Shown one piece after another: positions 10,793 to 20,165 of a stretch of 64,000 nt of DNA (position 1 is its first letter; every line of letters begins with the position of its first letter). This DNA is from JBHEBG01 sp046557915 (GTDB lineage Bacteria; Bacteroidota; Bacteroidia; Flavobacteriales; Flavobacteriaceae): the NCBI RefSeq assembly GCF_046557915.1, contig NZ_JBHEBG010000001.1, positions 682,001 to 746,000 on the forward strand, read 5' to 3'. The notes under the pieces were generated by a model. That model worked only from the letters and a program-made list of their open reading frames with translations. It ran no database searches and had not been told where the DNA came from. Both the position numbers and the translations under genes were made by a program.

Positions 10793-12960
10793 TAAGTAAG
10801 CAGGTTAGGGGTAACGCGCATGATCCACATTTCGTCGTCATACGCGTCATTCAGTTTGGTGTAGTATGAAATTAATGCGTTATTCCAAGAACCATGTTTC
10901 TTTAAATAAACGTACCGCCAATTATTTTTGGGATTTATAAAATAACTGGCGCTAAGTCCCTGAGAATTTAGCAGTTTAACAAATCGGTTTGCATTTCTGG
11001 CGCTGGCAAATACATTGGCTATGATGTAATAACCGGATGCCTGACCATCAATATTGTAATTTTTTGCCGTTGGGGTGTTAGCGGCTACTTTATCTTTTAC
11101 TACTACGTTTTTCTGCAAAACGTTAGCATCGTATTTGGAGGATTTCTCCTTTATTTTATTTACATTATCAACATAGGCCTCATTGGTGTAGCGGTTTTCA
11201 ACGTTCATGATCCAAACCTCACCATCATAAGTGCCGTTTACTTTGGATTTGTGCGCGGCCAAAGCTTCTTTCCACGTATCATATCGCTCCAAGTAAACAT
11301 ATTTTAAACCATTTTTTGTGTTGTCTATATAGTTGGGGTTTAAGCCTTTTGCTTCAAGACCATTCATAAATTTGTTGAGGTAGTGTTCACCCTTGTATAC
11401 ATTGGCAACCACATAATAACCGTCGGTTACTCCATCTAGGTTTCTAAACTTTCTGCCTTTTACGTTATTCCGTTTTGCTTCTTGAGCAAAGTCGTCAATA
11501 GCTGTGACATCCCTCTTGGATGTGGGATAAGTTCTGGTTTCCTTTCGATTGGCCGTAACTATTTGTTTAACCTTATCGGTGTTTTTTATACCAATTGGTT
11601 CAATTGGGTTTTTAATAATGGTATTCTCCGCTGTGGCGGTGTCATAATTATCCGATAGGGTAGCCTCCACCGCCTGCTTATTGCTCGGCGAATTGGTGTC
11701 TTCCAATGCCAATTCTGTATTGTCTGCACTTTTATCGTTATTAAGAAAGTACATTTGCTTGGCTTTTTCCTCGAGGTCTGGTCTCCCACCGTTGGTTTCG
11801 TTACGTACCATGCGCATCACCATTTCGAACCTTCGCTCCAAATCGTTCTGACGATTGGTTTCCATAGAATCTTGGCGGAACATTAGCTCGGCCAAAATGG
11901 CATCGTTTTCTTCTAAACGCTGTTTTAGTTTTTCAATTTCCTCATCCTTTGAGGCTAGGGTAGCATCTTCTTCTTGGTCTTGGTTTTCAACCAGATCATC
12001 GGCATCTTCCTCTAACATTACCCTATCTTCCGTAAGGTTTGGCGTAAAGGAATAGGCAAAGGAAATTTCGTGCGTTACCCCAAAATTGTCGAAGTTATTG
12101 GAGAGCCCTTTTTCCATGGTATAACCCAGGGAAAGCCTGCGATTGAGATTAAATCCAATACCGGCCGAGGCGCCGTAAAAATCATCGTAACCGGCTTGCA
12201 CCCACCCTAGTTTTGGTAAATCAAAAATAAGATTACCACCTAGGACAATATCGTTCTCACCTACTTTCCTTACACGTGCCAAAGGCATAATGCGCCCTTC
12301 TTCCAAAATACCACTGGCATTTTCAAACCGATGGGTATATTGCAAATGACTGGAAAAGGTTTTCTCATTGAATTCCGTAACGGACTCACTGGTCTTAAGG
12401 TTATAATCGAAAAGATTTTCAGCAAAAACACCAAAGTCGAAATTGCCATAAGACAGGTTAAAACCCGGTTGGAAAGACAAAAGGTTACTGTCCTGAAACC
12501 CGTTTAATAAAGGATCGTCCTCTACTGGGTTGGCCCTGCTTTCATCAAAACCACTGTTGTAGTAAGAAATGTTGGCTCCGAAGGTGAAGTTGCTCTTGTC
12601 GCTAAGCTTTATGCCGTAAGCATAGTTGGCCAATACCCCAAAGTTGGTTATTAGACCTTCTCGTTGGGTATAAAGGCTTAGACCCAAACCTGTTCTATCA
12701 TTTATTCTACCGCTATAGCTAAGGAAATAGGTTTGGTTGTTATCGTCGAAAGATACCGACTGGTTTCTGTGAAAAAGATTTACATATGAGTTATTTTCCC
12801 TTACTGTAGAAAAAGTAGGGTTGATCAGAAAACGGTTGAACTTCAACAGGTTCTGTGCAGGAACATCATAAGCAATAAAGGGCGTGTCTTCTTGTGCGTG
12901 GACGGCCGCCTGCCCTACGATGAACATAAACAAACAATATATAAATCCTTTCCTCAACAT
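10792..12960 (-). CDS. PorP/SprF-family outer-membrane protein with two C-terminal SPOR-like domains
   Basis: Seen: 722 residues with a signal peptide (cleavage near A22, VHAQ). A PorP/SprF beta-barrel domain covers about residues 28-310 (LLKFNRFLINPTFS, then alternating barrel strands with GLGLSLYTQ and AGYDDFYGASAGIG). A charged coiled coil lies at about 320-395 (EEIEKLKQRLEE), followed by a polar linker. Two similar domains of about 80 residues start near 508 and 638 with GYYVVANV and GYYIIANV, each followed by YVYL and ending WIM. Known: PorP/SprF proteins are outer-membrane partners of T9SS cargo; SprF is needed for SprB delivery in Flavobacterium johnsoniae. SPOR domains bind denuded septal peptidoglycan. 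Ordinary PorP/SprF proteins are about 300-350 residues, so the coiled coil and SPOR pair are additions. The gene is 6 bp after the Ig-like gene and overlaps the giant adhesin start by one base. Confidence 0.9.
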   Translation of the reverse strand: MLRKGFIYCLFMFIVGQAAVHAQEDTPFIAYDVPAQNLLKFNRFLINPTFSTVRENNSYVNLFHRNQSVSFDDNNQTYFLSYSGRINDRTGLGLSLYTQREGLITNFGVLANYAYGIKLSDKSNFTFGANISYYNSGFDESRANPVEDDPLLNGFQDSNLLSFQPGFNLSYGNFDFGVFAENLFDYNLKTSESVTEFNEKTFSSHLQYTHRFENASGILEEGRIMPLARVRKVGENDIVLGGNLIFDLPKLGWVQAGYDDFYGASAGIGFNLNRRLSLGYTMEKGLSNNFDNFGVTHEISFAYSFTPNLTEDRVMLEEDADDLVENQDQEEDATLASKDEEIEKLKQRLEENDAILAELMFRQDSMETNRQNDLERRFEMVMRMVRNETNGGRPDLEEKAKQMYFLNNDKSADNTELALEDTNSPSNKQAVEATLSDNYDTATAENTIIKNPIEPIGIKNTDKVKQIVTANRKETRTYPTSKRDVTAIDDFAQEAKRNNVKGRKFRNLDGVTDGYYVVANVYKGEHYLNKFMNGLEAKGLNPNYIDNTKNGLKYVYLERYDTWKEALAAHKSKVNGTYDGEVWIMNVENRYTNEAYVDNVNKIKEKSSKYDANVLQKNVVVKDKVAANTPTAKNYNIDGQASGYYIIANVFASARNANRFVKLLNSQGLSASYFINPKNNWRYVYLKKHGSWNNALISYYTKLNDAYDDEMWIMRVTPNLLT

Positions 12961-12966
12961 CTTTAG

Positions 12967-15228
12967 TTAGCGTATAATGGTTATTGTCCCCTGTTTCAAG
13001 ACTTCGGTGGCGTTCCTAATTTTGTAGAAAAACACCATGTTCTGTTTTTGAAAAGCCACGGATGACTGGGGCCAGTTATTTTGATAATCAAATTGATTTA
13101 AAACTTCTTCTCCTTGATCGTTGTATATAATTACATTGACATCTGGATTGTTGGAATAACTATTTGGTATTATCCATAGATCGTTGATACCATCACCGTT
13201 TACCGTAATTACATTGGGTACCCTAAAAGTATCTAGGTATACAACGGTCAGCGGTCTGGTAACTTCACAAGCATCTATATTGGCAACAAGCAGGTAATTT
13301 CCTTCTTCTGTGAAGGTTACGGATTCCGTGCTGCTTAAGAGACTGTTGTTTTCATCAAACCAGGAGTAAGCAGTACCACCAGAAGCGGTAACGGTTCTAG
13401 AACTTCCTTCTGGGAAAACTACATTGTCCGGACTATCCAGTGTTATTTGGGAAGCGTCAAAAGGTGCGATAACCAATTCATTCGAGTTGATATCACAACC
13501 TCCCCTTGAAACTACCAATCGGTATGTTCCTGTGGCATCCACTGTAAACGTTGCGTCTGTGGTACTAATGGTGGCGCCATCGCGTTGCCATTCATAGCTT
13601 TCTCCACTAAGATCTAATACCGAACTTAGTGTTACAGGATCTCCCCCCGGGCAATACGTTAAACTTGTACTGGAAATGCTAATATCTATATTAACCCGTA
13701 GTTGAACGGGTAAGCTGTTAGACGTGGCATTATAAGCGCTTAAAGTTCCATCTACCTCATAGCTGCCATTTTCTGAAGGGCCCGTTAGGCTTATATTGCT
13801 AGAGGTGGCACCGCCAATATTTATACCGTCCTTTTTCCATTGATATGTAAAAGTGGAAAGTAGGTCGGTAGTAACATCTGTTCTACTATTATCCGCAGCT
13901 ACCGCGTTTATTGTGCTTATGGCCAAGACAACATCTGTATTTTGACAAGCAGAATATGTGGTATTGTAATCTACGATTAGCTCAAAAGAAGCTGGGGTAA
14001 CAACAGTGGTAGCCTCCGAATCAATAGATGTGGAGGAACAAGGTCCGCTTCCACTTAATGAAACACGTGCAAAATAAGATCCGGTTTCTGTTTCTGCTAC
14101 GGTTATGCTGTTGGAAGTGGCGCCCCCGATAGGATTACCATCTCTGTACCATTGATATGTTGGTGACGAAGCATCTGTAGTTACACTTAAATTTTGGGTT
14201 TGTCCTGGTAAAACCACAACGTTGGCCGCATTGTTGCGTGTAACGGTAAAGCTTCCGGCATTGGTTATGGCAACTGCCGTGGACCGCTCCAAACAAGTTC
14301 CGGGACCATCGATCTCTACCTGATAATCACCTTCAAAACCTGCTACAGAGGCATCTACGGTATAGATATAATTGTTGGAAGAAGGAATGGAAACACCATC
14401 CTTGTACCAAGTATAAGTAAGACTACCATTGTTAATGTTAGCTTCAAGATTTTGTGTTTCTCCGCTACATAGGGCTGTTTTGGCCGGTGGATTAATGGCC
14501 ACGCCCAAACTAGTGCCAGCAGTTATTTCTATAGTGTTCGATAAGGTGTTTGCGGATCCGGAACAAGAACCATAATCTACTTCAACCAAATACATACCCG
14601 CTTGGTTCACCGTTAAAGACGCGCTTTTTTCAGAGAGCGGAGTTCCGCTTCGAAACCAATTATACTGATAGGTATTTGGGTTGGGAATATTATGTGGAGA
14701 TAGGGTTATGGAGTTTCCATTACACACTTCTATGGTACCTCCCGGAGGTATGGTGCCACTGCCGTTCTGACTGATCAGTAAGGGCGAATCAAAATCGATA
14801 TAATACATGGAGAACGCCGCTGAAGATGGCCCGGTAACTGCCGGACTAGTACTCCGCACGCGCATAAGATAACCTTCGCCCCTAGTATCCGTAGGTAGAT
14901 TAAACTCGAAAAAGAAGTCGAAATTGGTGTTTTTATCCCCCGCTCTGGCAAGCTCTGTTGGGTTTGCAAAAGATCCGCTGGCATTGGATAGTTCCAAAAT
15001 AAATTCATTATCACCGTTTACAAGGGGTGGGGCCCAAGTAAAATTAACCCAGTAGTTGTTAAACGATGCTGAGGCACAAGCCGCCGTCCATGGTGAACTA
15101 CCGACTGGTGGGTTCTGATTTGGCGCAGGAACCGGTGCATCCAGGTTCTGTGCCATTAGCTGTTCCGATCCCAATAGCACGAGTGCCAAAAACAGAAATC
15201 GAATGTTGCAAAATAGATTTAGTTTCAT
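12967..15228 (-). CDS. Ig-like repeat protein with gliding-motility-type C-terminal sorting domain (T9SS type B substrate)
   Basis: Seen: 753 residues. The signal peptide is MKLNLFCNIRFLFLALVLLG with cleavage after AQ near residue 27. Several Ig/PKD-like beta-sandwich repeats follow, recognised by YQWYRDG, YTWYKDG, YQWKKDG and YEWQRDG spaced by about 80-100 residues, each with cysteine pairs. The last 85 residues (NVITVNGDGINDLWIIPN, then VIIYNDQGEEVL) match the CHU_C / gliding motility-associated C-terminal domain. Known: that domain directs export by the type IX system, usually together with a PorP/SprF partner. Such a partner is encoded 6 bp downstream, so cargo and translocation partner are probably co-expressed. 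This is the first gene of the three-gene operon. The ligand is unknown; a structural or adhesive role is inferred. Confidence 0.9.
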   Translation of the reverse strand: MKLNLFCNIRFLFLALVLLGSEQLMAQNLDAPVPAPNQNPPVGSSPWTAACASASFNNYWVNFTWAPPLVNGDNEFILELSNASGSFANPTELARAGDKNTNFDFFFEFNLPTDTRGEGYLMRVRSTSPAVTGPSSAAFSMYYIDFDSPLLISQNGSGTIPPGGTIEVCNGNSITLSPHNIPNPNTYQYNWFRSGTPLSEKSASLTVNQAGMYLVEVDYGSCSGSANTLSNTIEITAGTSLGVAINPPAKTALCSGETQNLEANINNGSLTYTWYKDGVSIPSSNNYIYTVDASVAGFEGDYQVEIDGPGTCLERSTAVAITNAGSFTVTRNNAANVVVLPGQTQNLSVTTDASSPTYQWYRDGNPIGGATSNSITVAETETGSYFARVSLSGSGPCSSTSIDSEATTVVTPASFELIVDYNTTYSACQNTDVVLAISTINAVAADNSRTDVTTDLLSTFTYQWKKDGINIGGATSSNISLTGPSENGSYEVDGTLSAYNATSNSLPVQLRVNIDISISSTSLTYCPGGDPVTLSSVLDLSGESYEWQRDGATISTTDATFTVDATGTYRLVVSRGGCDINSNELVIAPFDASQITLDSPDNVVFPEGSSRTVTASGGTAYSWFDENNSLLSSTESVTFTEEGNYLLVANIDACEVTRPLTVVYLDTFRVPNVITVNGDGINDLWIIPNSYSNNPDVNVIIYNDQGEEVLNQFDYQNNWPQSSVAFQKQNMVFFYKIRNATEVLKQGTITIIR

Positions 15229-15512
15229 AAGTGGTCGTATTTTCGTTTCTCTGCCGTCTTACGGCCTGATTTGGGTACTGAAACTTTTGGTTCCAGTTGA
15301 GCTGTAAATCGTTTTATGCTGTTATAATTTTTCAATGCCTTTGATTTACAGGGTATTCAATAACAAATATGACATATAATCGATGGGCGGGAAATTTAAT
15401 GTTGTAGCGGTAATCAAAAATGTTGTGAAACGCGTGTATTTGTATGGCGGAAGTTTTTTGTAGCCCAGTATCACTCCATTTTTCCTACATTTGTTCCTTA
15501 AATTGATATCCA
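15229..15512. other. Divergent intergenic region between the T9SS surface operon and glnS
   Basis: About 284 bp with no supported gene. It holds the glnS -7 box at 15486-15493. For the minus-strand operon I see no perfect TAnnTTTG box, only CATATTTG (minus, 15371-15364) with one mismatch. A small perfect hairpin (GCCGT, CTT, ACGGC; 15253-15265) lies in the operon leader about 25 bases before its ATG. Confidence 0.6.
15486..15493 (+). promoter_or_regulatory. Promoter -7 box (TACATTTG) of glnS
   Basis: Exact match to the Bacteroidota -7 consensus TAnnTTTG, 19 bp before the glnS ATG, giving a leader of about 15 nt. A TTG at 15458-15460 is a possible -33 element, although the 25 bp spacing is longer than usual. 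Confidence 0.6.
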
Positions 15513-17198
15513 ATGGACGAAGCGTCAAAACCGCTTAATTTTATAGAACATATTGTAGAGGAAGATCTGGAAAATGGTTTCCCAAAAGAACATTTAAGAT
15601 TTCGTTTTCCGCCAGAGCCAAATGGCCATTTGCATATCGGACACGCTAGCTCCATTTGCCTAAATTTTGGATTGGGACTGCGTTATAATGCCCCCGTTAA
15701 TCTAAGGTTTGACGACACCAACCCCGCCAAAGAGGAGAAAAAGTATGTGGAAGCCATAAAGAGCGATGTAGAATGGCTTGGCTATAAGTGGGACAAGGAA
15801 TGTTATGCGTCCGATTATTTTCAACAATTGTACGATTGGGCCGTGTCCCTTATAGAAAAGGGGAAAGCCTATGTAGATAGCCAATCTTCGGAAGAGATGG
15901 CTAAACAAAAGGGCACACCTACAGAACCTGGGAGCAATAGCCCATATAGGGATCGGGAGGTTTCAGAGAATTTAAGGCTTTTCGAAGGAATGAAAAATGG
16001 TGATTTTGAAGAGGGTACACATGTTTTAAGGGCTAAGATTGATATGGCTTCGTCTAACATGCTTATGCGAGATCCCATTATGTACCGGATACTGCATCAG
16101 GCACATCACAGAACAAATACCGATTGGTGTATTTATCCTATGTACGACTGGACCCATGGTGAAAGCGATTATATTGAACAAGTTTCACATTCGCTCTGTA
16201 CCTTGGAGTTTGCTATGCACCGCGAACTTTATGATTGGTTTTTGGACCAAGTTAGGAACCCTGCGCAGGTACGCCCAAAGCAACGTGAATTTGCCAGAAG
16301 AAACCTTAGCCATACCGTCGTTAGCAAAAGAAAACTGCTTAGGCTCGTGGAAGAAGGCGTTGTAAATGGGTGGGACGATCCAAGAATGCCTACTATTTCC
16401 GGTCTCAGAAGGAGGGGATATACCCCAGAATCTATTCGGAACTTTGTGGATACTATAGGCATTGCCAAACGAGATAACCTAATTGATGTTTCTCTGTTGG
16501 AATTTCACCTAAGGGAACATTTAAACAAGGTTGCACCTAGGGTAATGGCCGTTTTGAACCCGATAAAATTGGTAATTGAAAACTACCCCGAAGGAGAGGA
16601 AGAATGGCTAGAGACCGAAAATAACCCTGGAGATGAAACGGCAGGCACTAGAAAAGTTCCTTTTTCCAGAGCATTGTATATAGAACGTGAAGATTTTAGA
16701 GAGGAAGCCAACAGAAAGTTCTTTAGACTTAAATTGGGTGGTGAAGTTCGCCTTAAGAGCGGTTATATCATTAAAGCGGTAAGCTGTACCAAAGATGAAA
16801 ACGGTAACATCATGGAAATACAGTGCACCTATGATCCGAAAAGTAAAAGCGGAAGTGGCACAGAGGAAAGCCTTAGAAAAGTAAAAGGAACCCTGCATTG
16901 GGTTTCCATTGCCCATGCAATTTCGGCAGAAGTGAGATTGTATGATCGACTTTTCGTGGACGAGAGCCCAGATTCCCATAAGGACAGGGATTTTATGGAT
17001 TTTGTAAATAAGGAGTCGCTTAAAGAAATTACCGGTTTTGTAGAACCAAGTCTAAAAGATGCAAAGCCCGAAGATCGTTTTCAGTTTCAACGGCTCGGTT
17101 ATTTCAATGTGGATTTTGATGCAACTCCGGAAAAACTTGTTTTCAACAGAACGGTTGGTCTTCGAGATACCTGGGCCAAAATACAGGAAAAAACCTAG
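15513..17198 (+). CDS. glnS: Glutaminyl-tRNA synthetase
   Basis: Charges tRNA-Gln with glutamine in the cytoplasm, using ATP. Seen: 561 residues, close to the usual 550-560. The class I signature HIGH is at residues 41-44 in PEPNGHLHIGHASS, and the KMSKS-type loop VVSKRKL is at about 269-275. The GlnRS-specific FDDTNP motif follows the first catalytic segment, and the C-terminal anticodon-binding beta-barrels run from about residue 340 (VLNPIKLVIENYP) to the end. The PEPNG form of the first motif and the VSKRKL loop separate it from glutamyl-tRNA synthetase, which is encoded separately at 18581-20089. It is monocistronic, with its own promoter and a strong terminator shared with the convergent SPFH gene. 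No anomalies were seen. Confidence 0.98.
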   Translation: MDEASKPLNFIEHIVEEDLENGFPKEHLRFRFPPEPNGHLHIGHASSICLNFGLGLRYNAPVNLRFDDTNPAKEEKKYVEAIKSDVEWLGYKWDKECYASDYFQQLYDWAVSLIEKGKAYVDSQSSEEMAKQKGTPTEPGSNSPYRDREVSENLRLFEGMKNGDFEEGTHVLRAKIDMASSNMLMRDPIMYRILHQAHHRTNTDWCIYPMYDWTHGESDYIEQVSHSLCTLEFAMHRELYDWFLDQVRNPAQVRPKQREFARRNLSHTVVSKRKLLRLVEEGVVNGWDDPRMPTISGLRRRGYTPESIRNFVDTIGIAKRDNLIDVSLLEFHLREHLNKVAPRVMAVLNPIKLVIENYPEGEEEWLETENNPGDETAGTRKVPFSRALYIEREDFREEANRKFFRLKLGGEVRLKSGYIIKAVSCTKDENGNIMEIQCTYDPKSKSGSGTEESLRKVKGTLHWVSIAHAISAEVRLYDRLFVDESPDSHKDRDFMDFVNKESLKEITGFVEPSLKDAKPEDRFQFQRLGYFNVDFDATPEKLVFNRTVGLRDTWAKIQEKT

Positions 17199-17376
17199 TA
17201 TAGATTTTACAGATGATCTAAAATAGAACAATTGGTATTTTCTATGAAAACACAAGTATTTAAAGGGCTTTTTAAGAACTTTTTATTGCGAGGTAATGTT
17301 AGGCTCATCTTGTTTTGTTAAAAAGCGTCAGCACGTCTTTAAATCGTTTTTGGACCAGAAAAAGAGTTTAACCACA

Positions 17377-17414
17377 AAAAAACGCCCTGCAGCACTAAAC
17401 CGCAGGGCGTTTTT
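17377..17414. terminator. Bidirectional rho-independent terminator between glnS and the SPFH gene
   Basis: Perfect inverted repeat AACGCCCTGC ... GCAGGGCGTT with an 11-base loop, an A-run on the left and a T-run on the right. It lies between the convergent genes glnS (ends 17198) and the SPFH protein (ends 17444), so it can stop transcription from either side. Confidence 0.9.
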
Positions 17415-17443
17415 AAGATTGGAGCGCCACTTTAAATAAATGT

Positions 17444-18373
17444 CTACTTATTCTTTTTGGTCGGATCCTGTTTTTTCATGGATTCACCGATCATGTTACT
17501 GGCCGTAAACGAAGCCACCATATTATTAAGCATATCACTTCCGGCTTGCGGAGAGTTTGGCAACAATATTAAGTTGGTATTGGTTTCCTCACCTATGGAT
17601 TGCAAAGTATCGTAATGTTGGGTAACCACGATAAGGGCTGAAGCCTCTTGGGAATTGATACCCACTTTGTTTAAAACTTCCACGGATTCTTCCAGGCCGC
17701 GGGCTATTTCCCTACGCTGATCTGCAATACCTTGTCCCTGCAGTCGTTTGCTTTCCGCTTCTGCTTTTGCTTTTTCAACAATTAGGATACGGGCGGCGTC
17801 ACCTTCAAACTGTGCCGCTATCTTTTCGCGCTCGGAAGCATTTATACGGTTCATGGCCTCCTTAACCTGAGCGTCCGGATCAATATCGGTTACCAATGTC
17901 TTAATAATGTCATAGCCATAATCCAACATGGCATCCTGTAGTTCAGATTTTACGGCGATGGCGATATCGTCCTTTTTAACAAAGACATCGTCCAATTTCA
18001 TCTTGGGTACCTCGGCCCTTACTACATCAAAGACATAAGACGTAATCTGGTCATGGGGGTACTCCAACTTATAAAAGGCCTCGTATACCTTTTGTTTTAT
18101 TACAACATATTGAACCGATACTTTTAGTTTTACAAACACATCATCCAAGGTTTTGGTTTCAACAATAACATCCAATTGCTGAATTTTTAACCCTAGCTTA
18201 GCCGCAATGCGATCTACTAAAGGAATTTTCATTTGCAGACCCGAGTTCCGGATGCTATGAAAACGCCCAAAGCGTTCAATTACCGCAGCTGTTTGTTGTT
18301 TAACGATGAAGAAGGAAGATAATAGAATAATGAAACCGAAGAAAACCAACGGTATTAAAAAGAAATAGCTCAT
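17444..18373 (-). CDS. SPFH/Band 7 (stomatin-like) membrane protein
   Basis: Seen: 309 residues with one N-terminal membrane segment (about 4-25, FFLIPLVFFGFIILLSSFFI). An SPFH domain follows (about 27-190, starting VKQQTAAVIERFGRF). Next comes an Ala/Glu/Lys-rich coiled-coil stretch with the stomatin signature (INASEREKIAAQFEGDAARI, then KAKAEAESKRLQGQGIA). The polar tail ends in lysines. Known: stomatin/prohibitin-like proteins form large oligomeric rings on membranes and often partner with membrane proteases (NfeD, FtsH) in quality control or lipid organisation. No NfeD-type partner is adjacent here, so the specific role is open. The gene is transcribed toward glnS and shares its terminator. 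No clear TAnnTTTG box was seen upstream. Confidence 0.93.
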   Translation of the reverse strand: MSYFFLIPLVFFGFIILLSSFFIVKQQTAAVIERFGRFHSIRNSGLQMKIPLVDRIAAKLGLKIQQLDVIVETKTLDDVFVKLKVSVQYVVIKQKVYEAFYKLEYPHDQITSYVFDVVRAEVPKMKLDDVFVKKDDIAIAVKSELQDAMLDYGYDIIKTLVTDIDPDAQVKEAMNRINASEREKIAAQFEGDAARILIVEKAKAEAESKRLQGQGIADQRREIARGLEESVEVLNKVGINSQEASALIVVTQHYDTLQSIGEETNTNLILLPNSPQAGSDMLNNMVASFTASNMIGESMKKQDPTKKNK

Positions 18374-18580
18374 AATAGTGTGTTTTTAAGTTTAAATTGA
18401 AAAGGGACAAATTAAAGAAGTTGTTTAAAAACTCTTTGTCCATAGCCTAGAGGTAATTTACGAAACTCTACACTATATCTGTATAGTTTTATTCGCATTT
18501 GTTACAGTCCGATGTTTTTTAAAAGGACCAAATCCATCTAGAGAACAAAATAGGGGCTGTATTCCAGGGGAATAGCTAAA

Positions 18581-20089
18581 TCAAAGTTTTTCCACGGCCC
18601 GCTGAATACGTGCCATACTATCTTCTTTTCCTATCATGGAGAGAATGTCGAAAACGTGGGGACCTTTTAAATCGCCCACAAGGGCTAATCTTAAGGGGGC
18701 CATCACTTTTCCAAACGGCAATGCCTCATCGCCTATCCAACGTTTCACCTTGTCTTCAATTTCAGATGCGCTAAAGTCTTCAATGGATTTCAGTACACCG
18801 ATAAGGTTGTTCATTATTTCAGGTGTTTCGGGTTTCCATTGCTTTCCGACGGCTTTTTCATTGTAATTGGTGGGTGCAATAAAGAAGTAACTGCTCAGTT
18901 CCCAGAAATCACTAATAAAGGATGCGCGCTCCTTAACCAATGCCACTACTTTTTCTATGTAGTCCAAATTGGCCGCCCAAGTAGATTCCGGAGCGTTTAG
19001 CGCTACTATGGATTGGAAAAGCACCGCCAATTCCGCATTTTCCTTTAGCTGTAAATAATGTTGATTGTACCATTTGGTTTTTTCAGGATCGAAACGTGCA
19101 CCGGATTTGTTTACCCGCTCTAAACTAAACGCGGCAACCAGCTCTTCTAGATTAAATATTTCTTGCTCCGTACCGGGGTTCCATCCCAGCAAGGCTAAAA
19201 AGTTAATTACCGCTTCCGGAAAATAACCTGCTTCCTTATACCCTTGGCTGTCTTTCCAAGCCATGGGAAAAATAGGAAAACCGCCTTTTTCTCCGTCGCG
19301 CTTGCTTAGCTTGCCTTTACCAACAGGTTTCATAATCAGCGGAAGATGGGCAAACTTGGGCACCTCCCAACCAAATGCCTCATACAGTTGCTGATGTAGG
19401 GCCAAGGAAGGTAGCCATTCCTCTCCCCGTATAACATGGCTGATTTGCATTAAATGGTCGTCTACAATATTGGCCAAATGATAGGTTGGCATCCCATCGC
19501 TTTTAAACAATACCTTATCGTCCAAAGTATTGGAGTCGATCTCGATCTGTCCCCGTATTAGATCTTCCAATTGTAGTTTTTGACCTTCGGGAGTTTTAAA
19601 TCGAATTACGTAGGCCTCCCCGGCTTCCAATTTGGAAGTTAATTCCTTTGGGGAAAGGGAGAGCGAATTTTTAAGCTTTAAGCGGTTATGCCAGTTATAG
19701 ATAAAGGTCTTTCCTTTAGCTTCGTGGTCTTTTCTATGGAAATCTAGTTGCTCTGGGGTATCAAAGGCGTAATAAGCCTTGTCTTTTGCAACAAGCTCCT
19801 CCGCATAATCCCAATATAGTGCTTTGCGATCGCTCTGTCTATAGGGACCATAACCCAAATCCTTTCCCGGACCCTCATCAAAAGGAATACCACACCAGTT
19901 TAGAGCATCTATGATATATTGCTCGGCGCCTTCCACGTATCTTGTTTGATCGGTATCTTCTATCCGAAGAATAAATTGTCCGCCATGCCTTTTAGCAAAA
20001 AGATAATTAAAAAGGGCCGTACGGACACCACCAATGTGAAGAGGCCCAGTTGGACTGGGCGCAAAACGAACACGAACTTTGTTGCTCAT
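18581..20089 (-). CDS. gltX: Glutamyl-tRNA synthetase
   Basis: Attaches glutamate to tRNA-Glu. Seen: 502 residues, normal for bacterial GluRS. The HIGH motif variant is PSPTGPLHIGGVRTALF at residues 11-27. The loop motif KGKLSKRDG lies around residues 257-265. The RFAPSPTG start and the C-terminal helical anticodon-binding region (about 340-502) are typical. The ATG is chosen because the motif spacing from the N-terminus is standard and a promoter ends 20 bp upstream. The presence of both gltX and glnS suggests direct charging of Gln rather than reliance on the transamidation route. The gene lies 76 bp downstream of the hydroxylase gene in the same direction but has its own good promoter. Confidence 0.98.
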   Translation of the reverse strand: MSNKVRVRFAPSPTGPLHIGGVRTALFNYLFAKRHGGQFILRIEDTDQTRYVEGAEQYIIDALNWCGIPFDEGPGKDLGYGPYRQSDRKALYWDYAEELVAKDKAYYAFDTPEQLDFHRKDHEAKGKTFIYNWHNRLKLKNSLSLSPKELTSKLEAGEAYVIRFKTPEGQKLQLEDLIRGQIEIDSNTLDDKVLFKSDGMPTYHLANIVDDHLMQISHVIRGEEWLPSLALHQQLYEAFGWEVPKFAHLPLIMKPVGKGKLSKRDGEKGGFPIFPMAWKDSQGYKEAGYFPEAVINFLALLGWNPGTEQEIFNLEELVAAFSLERVNKSGARFDPEKTKWYNQHYLQLKENAELAVLFQSIVALNAPESTWAANLDYIEKVVALVKERASFISDFWELSSYFFIAPTNYNEKAVGKQWKPETPEIMNNLIGVLKSIEDFSASEIEDKVKRWIGDEALPFGKVMAPLRLALVGDLKGPHVFDILSMIGKEDSMARIQRAVEKL

Positions 20090-20108
20090 AGTCTGGATTA
20101 TTGAGGTG

Positions 20109-20140
20109 CAAAGATAGGGCTATGACCACTAAACCCCAAA
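20109..20140 (-). promoter_or_regulatory. gltX promoter (TTTG -33, TATCTTTG -7)
   Basis: On the minus strand TTTG (20140-20137) and TATCTTTG (20116-20109) are separated by 20 bp, matching the Bacteroidota promoter TTG-N(about 19-20)-TAnnTTTG. The box ends 19 bases before the gltX ATG. This is the best two-element promoter I found in the window. Confidence 0.75.
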
Positions 20141-20165
20141 GGCAAAAAGAAAGGTTTGTGGCAAT

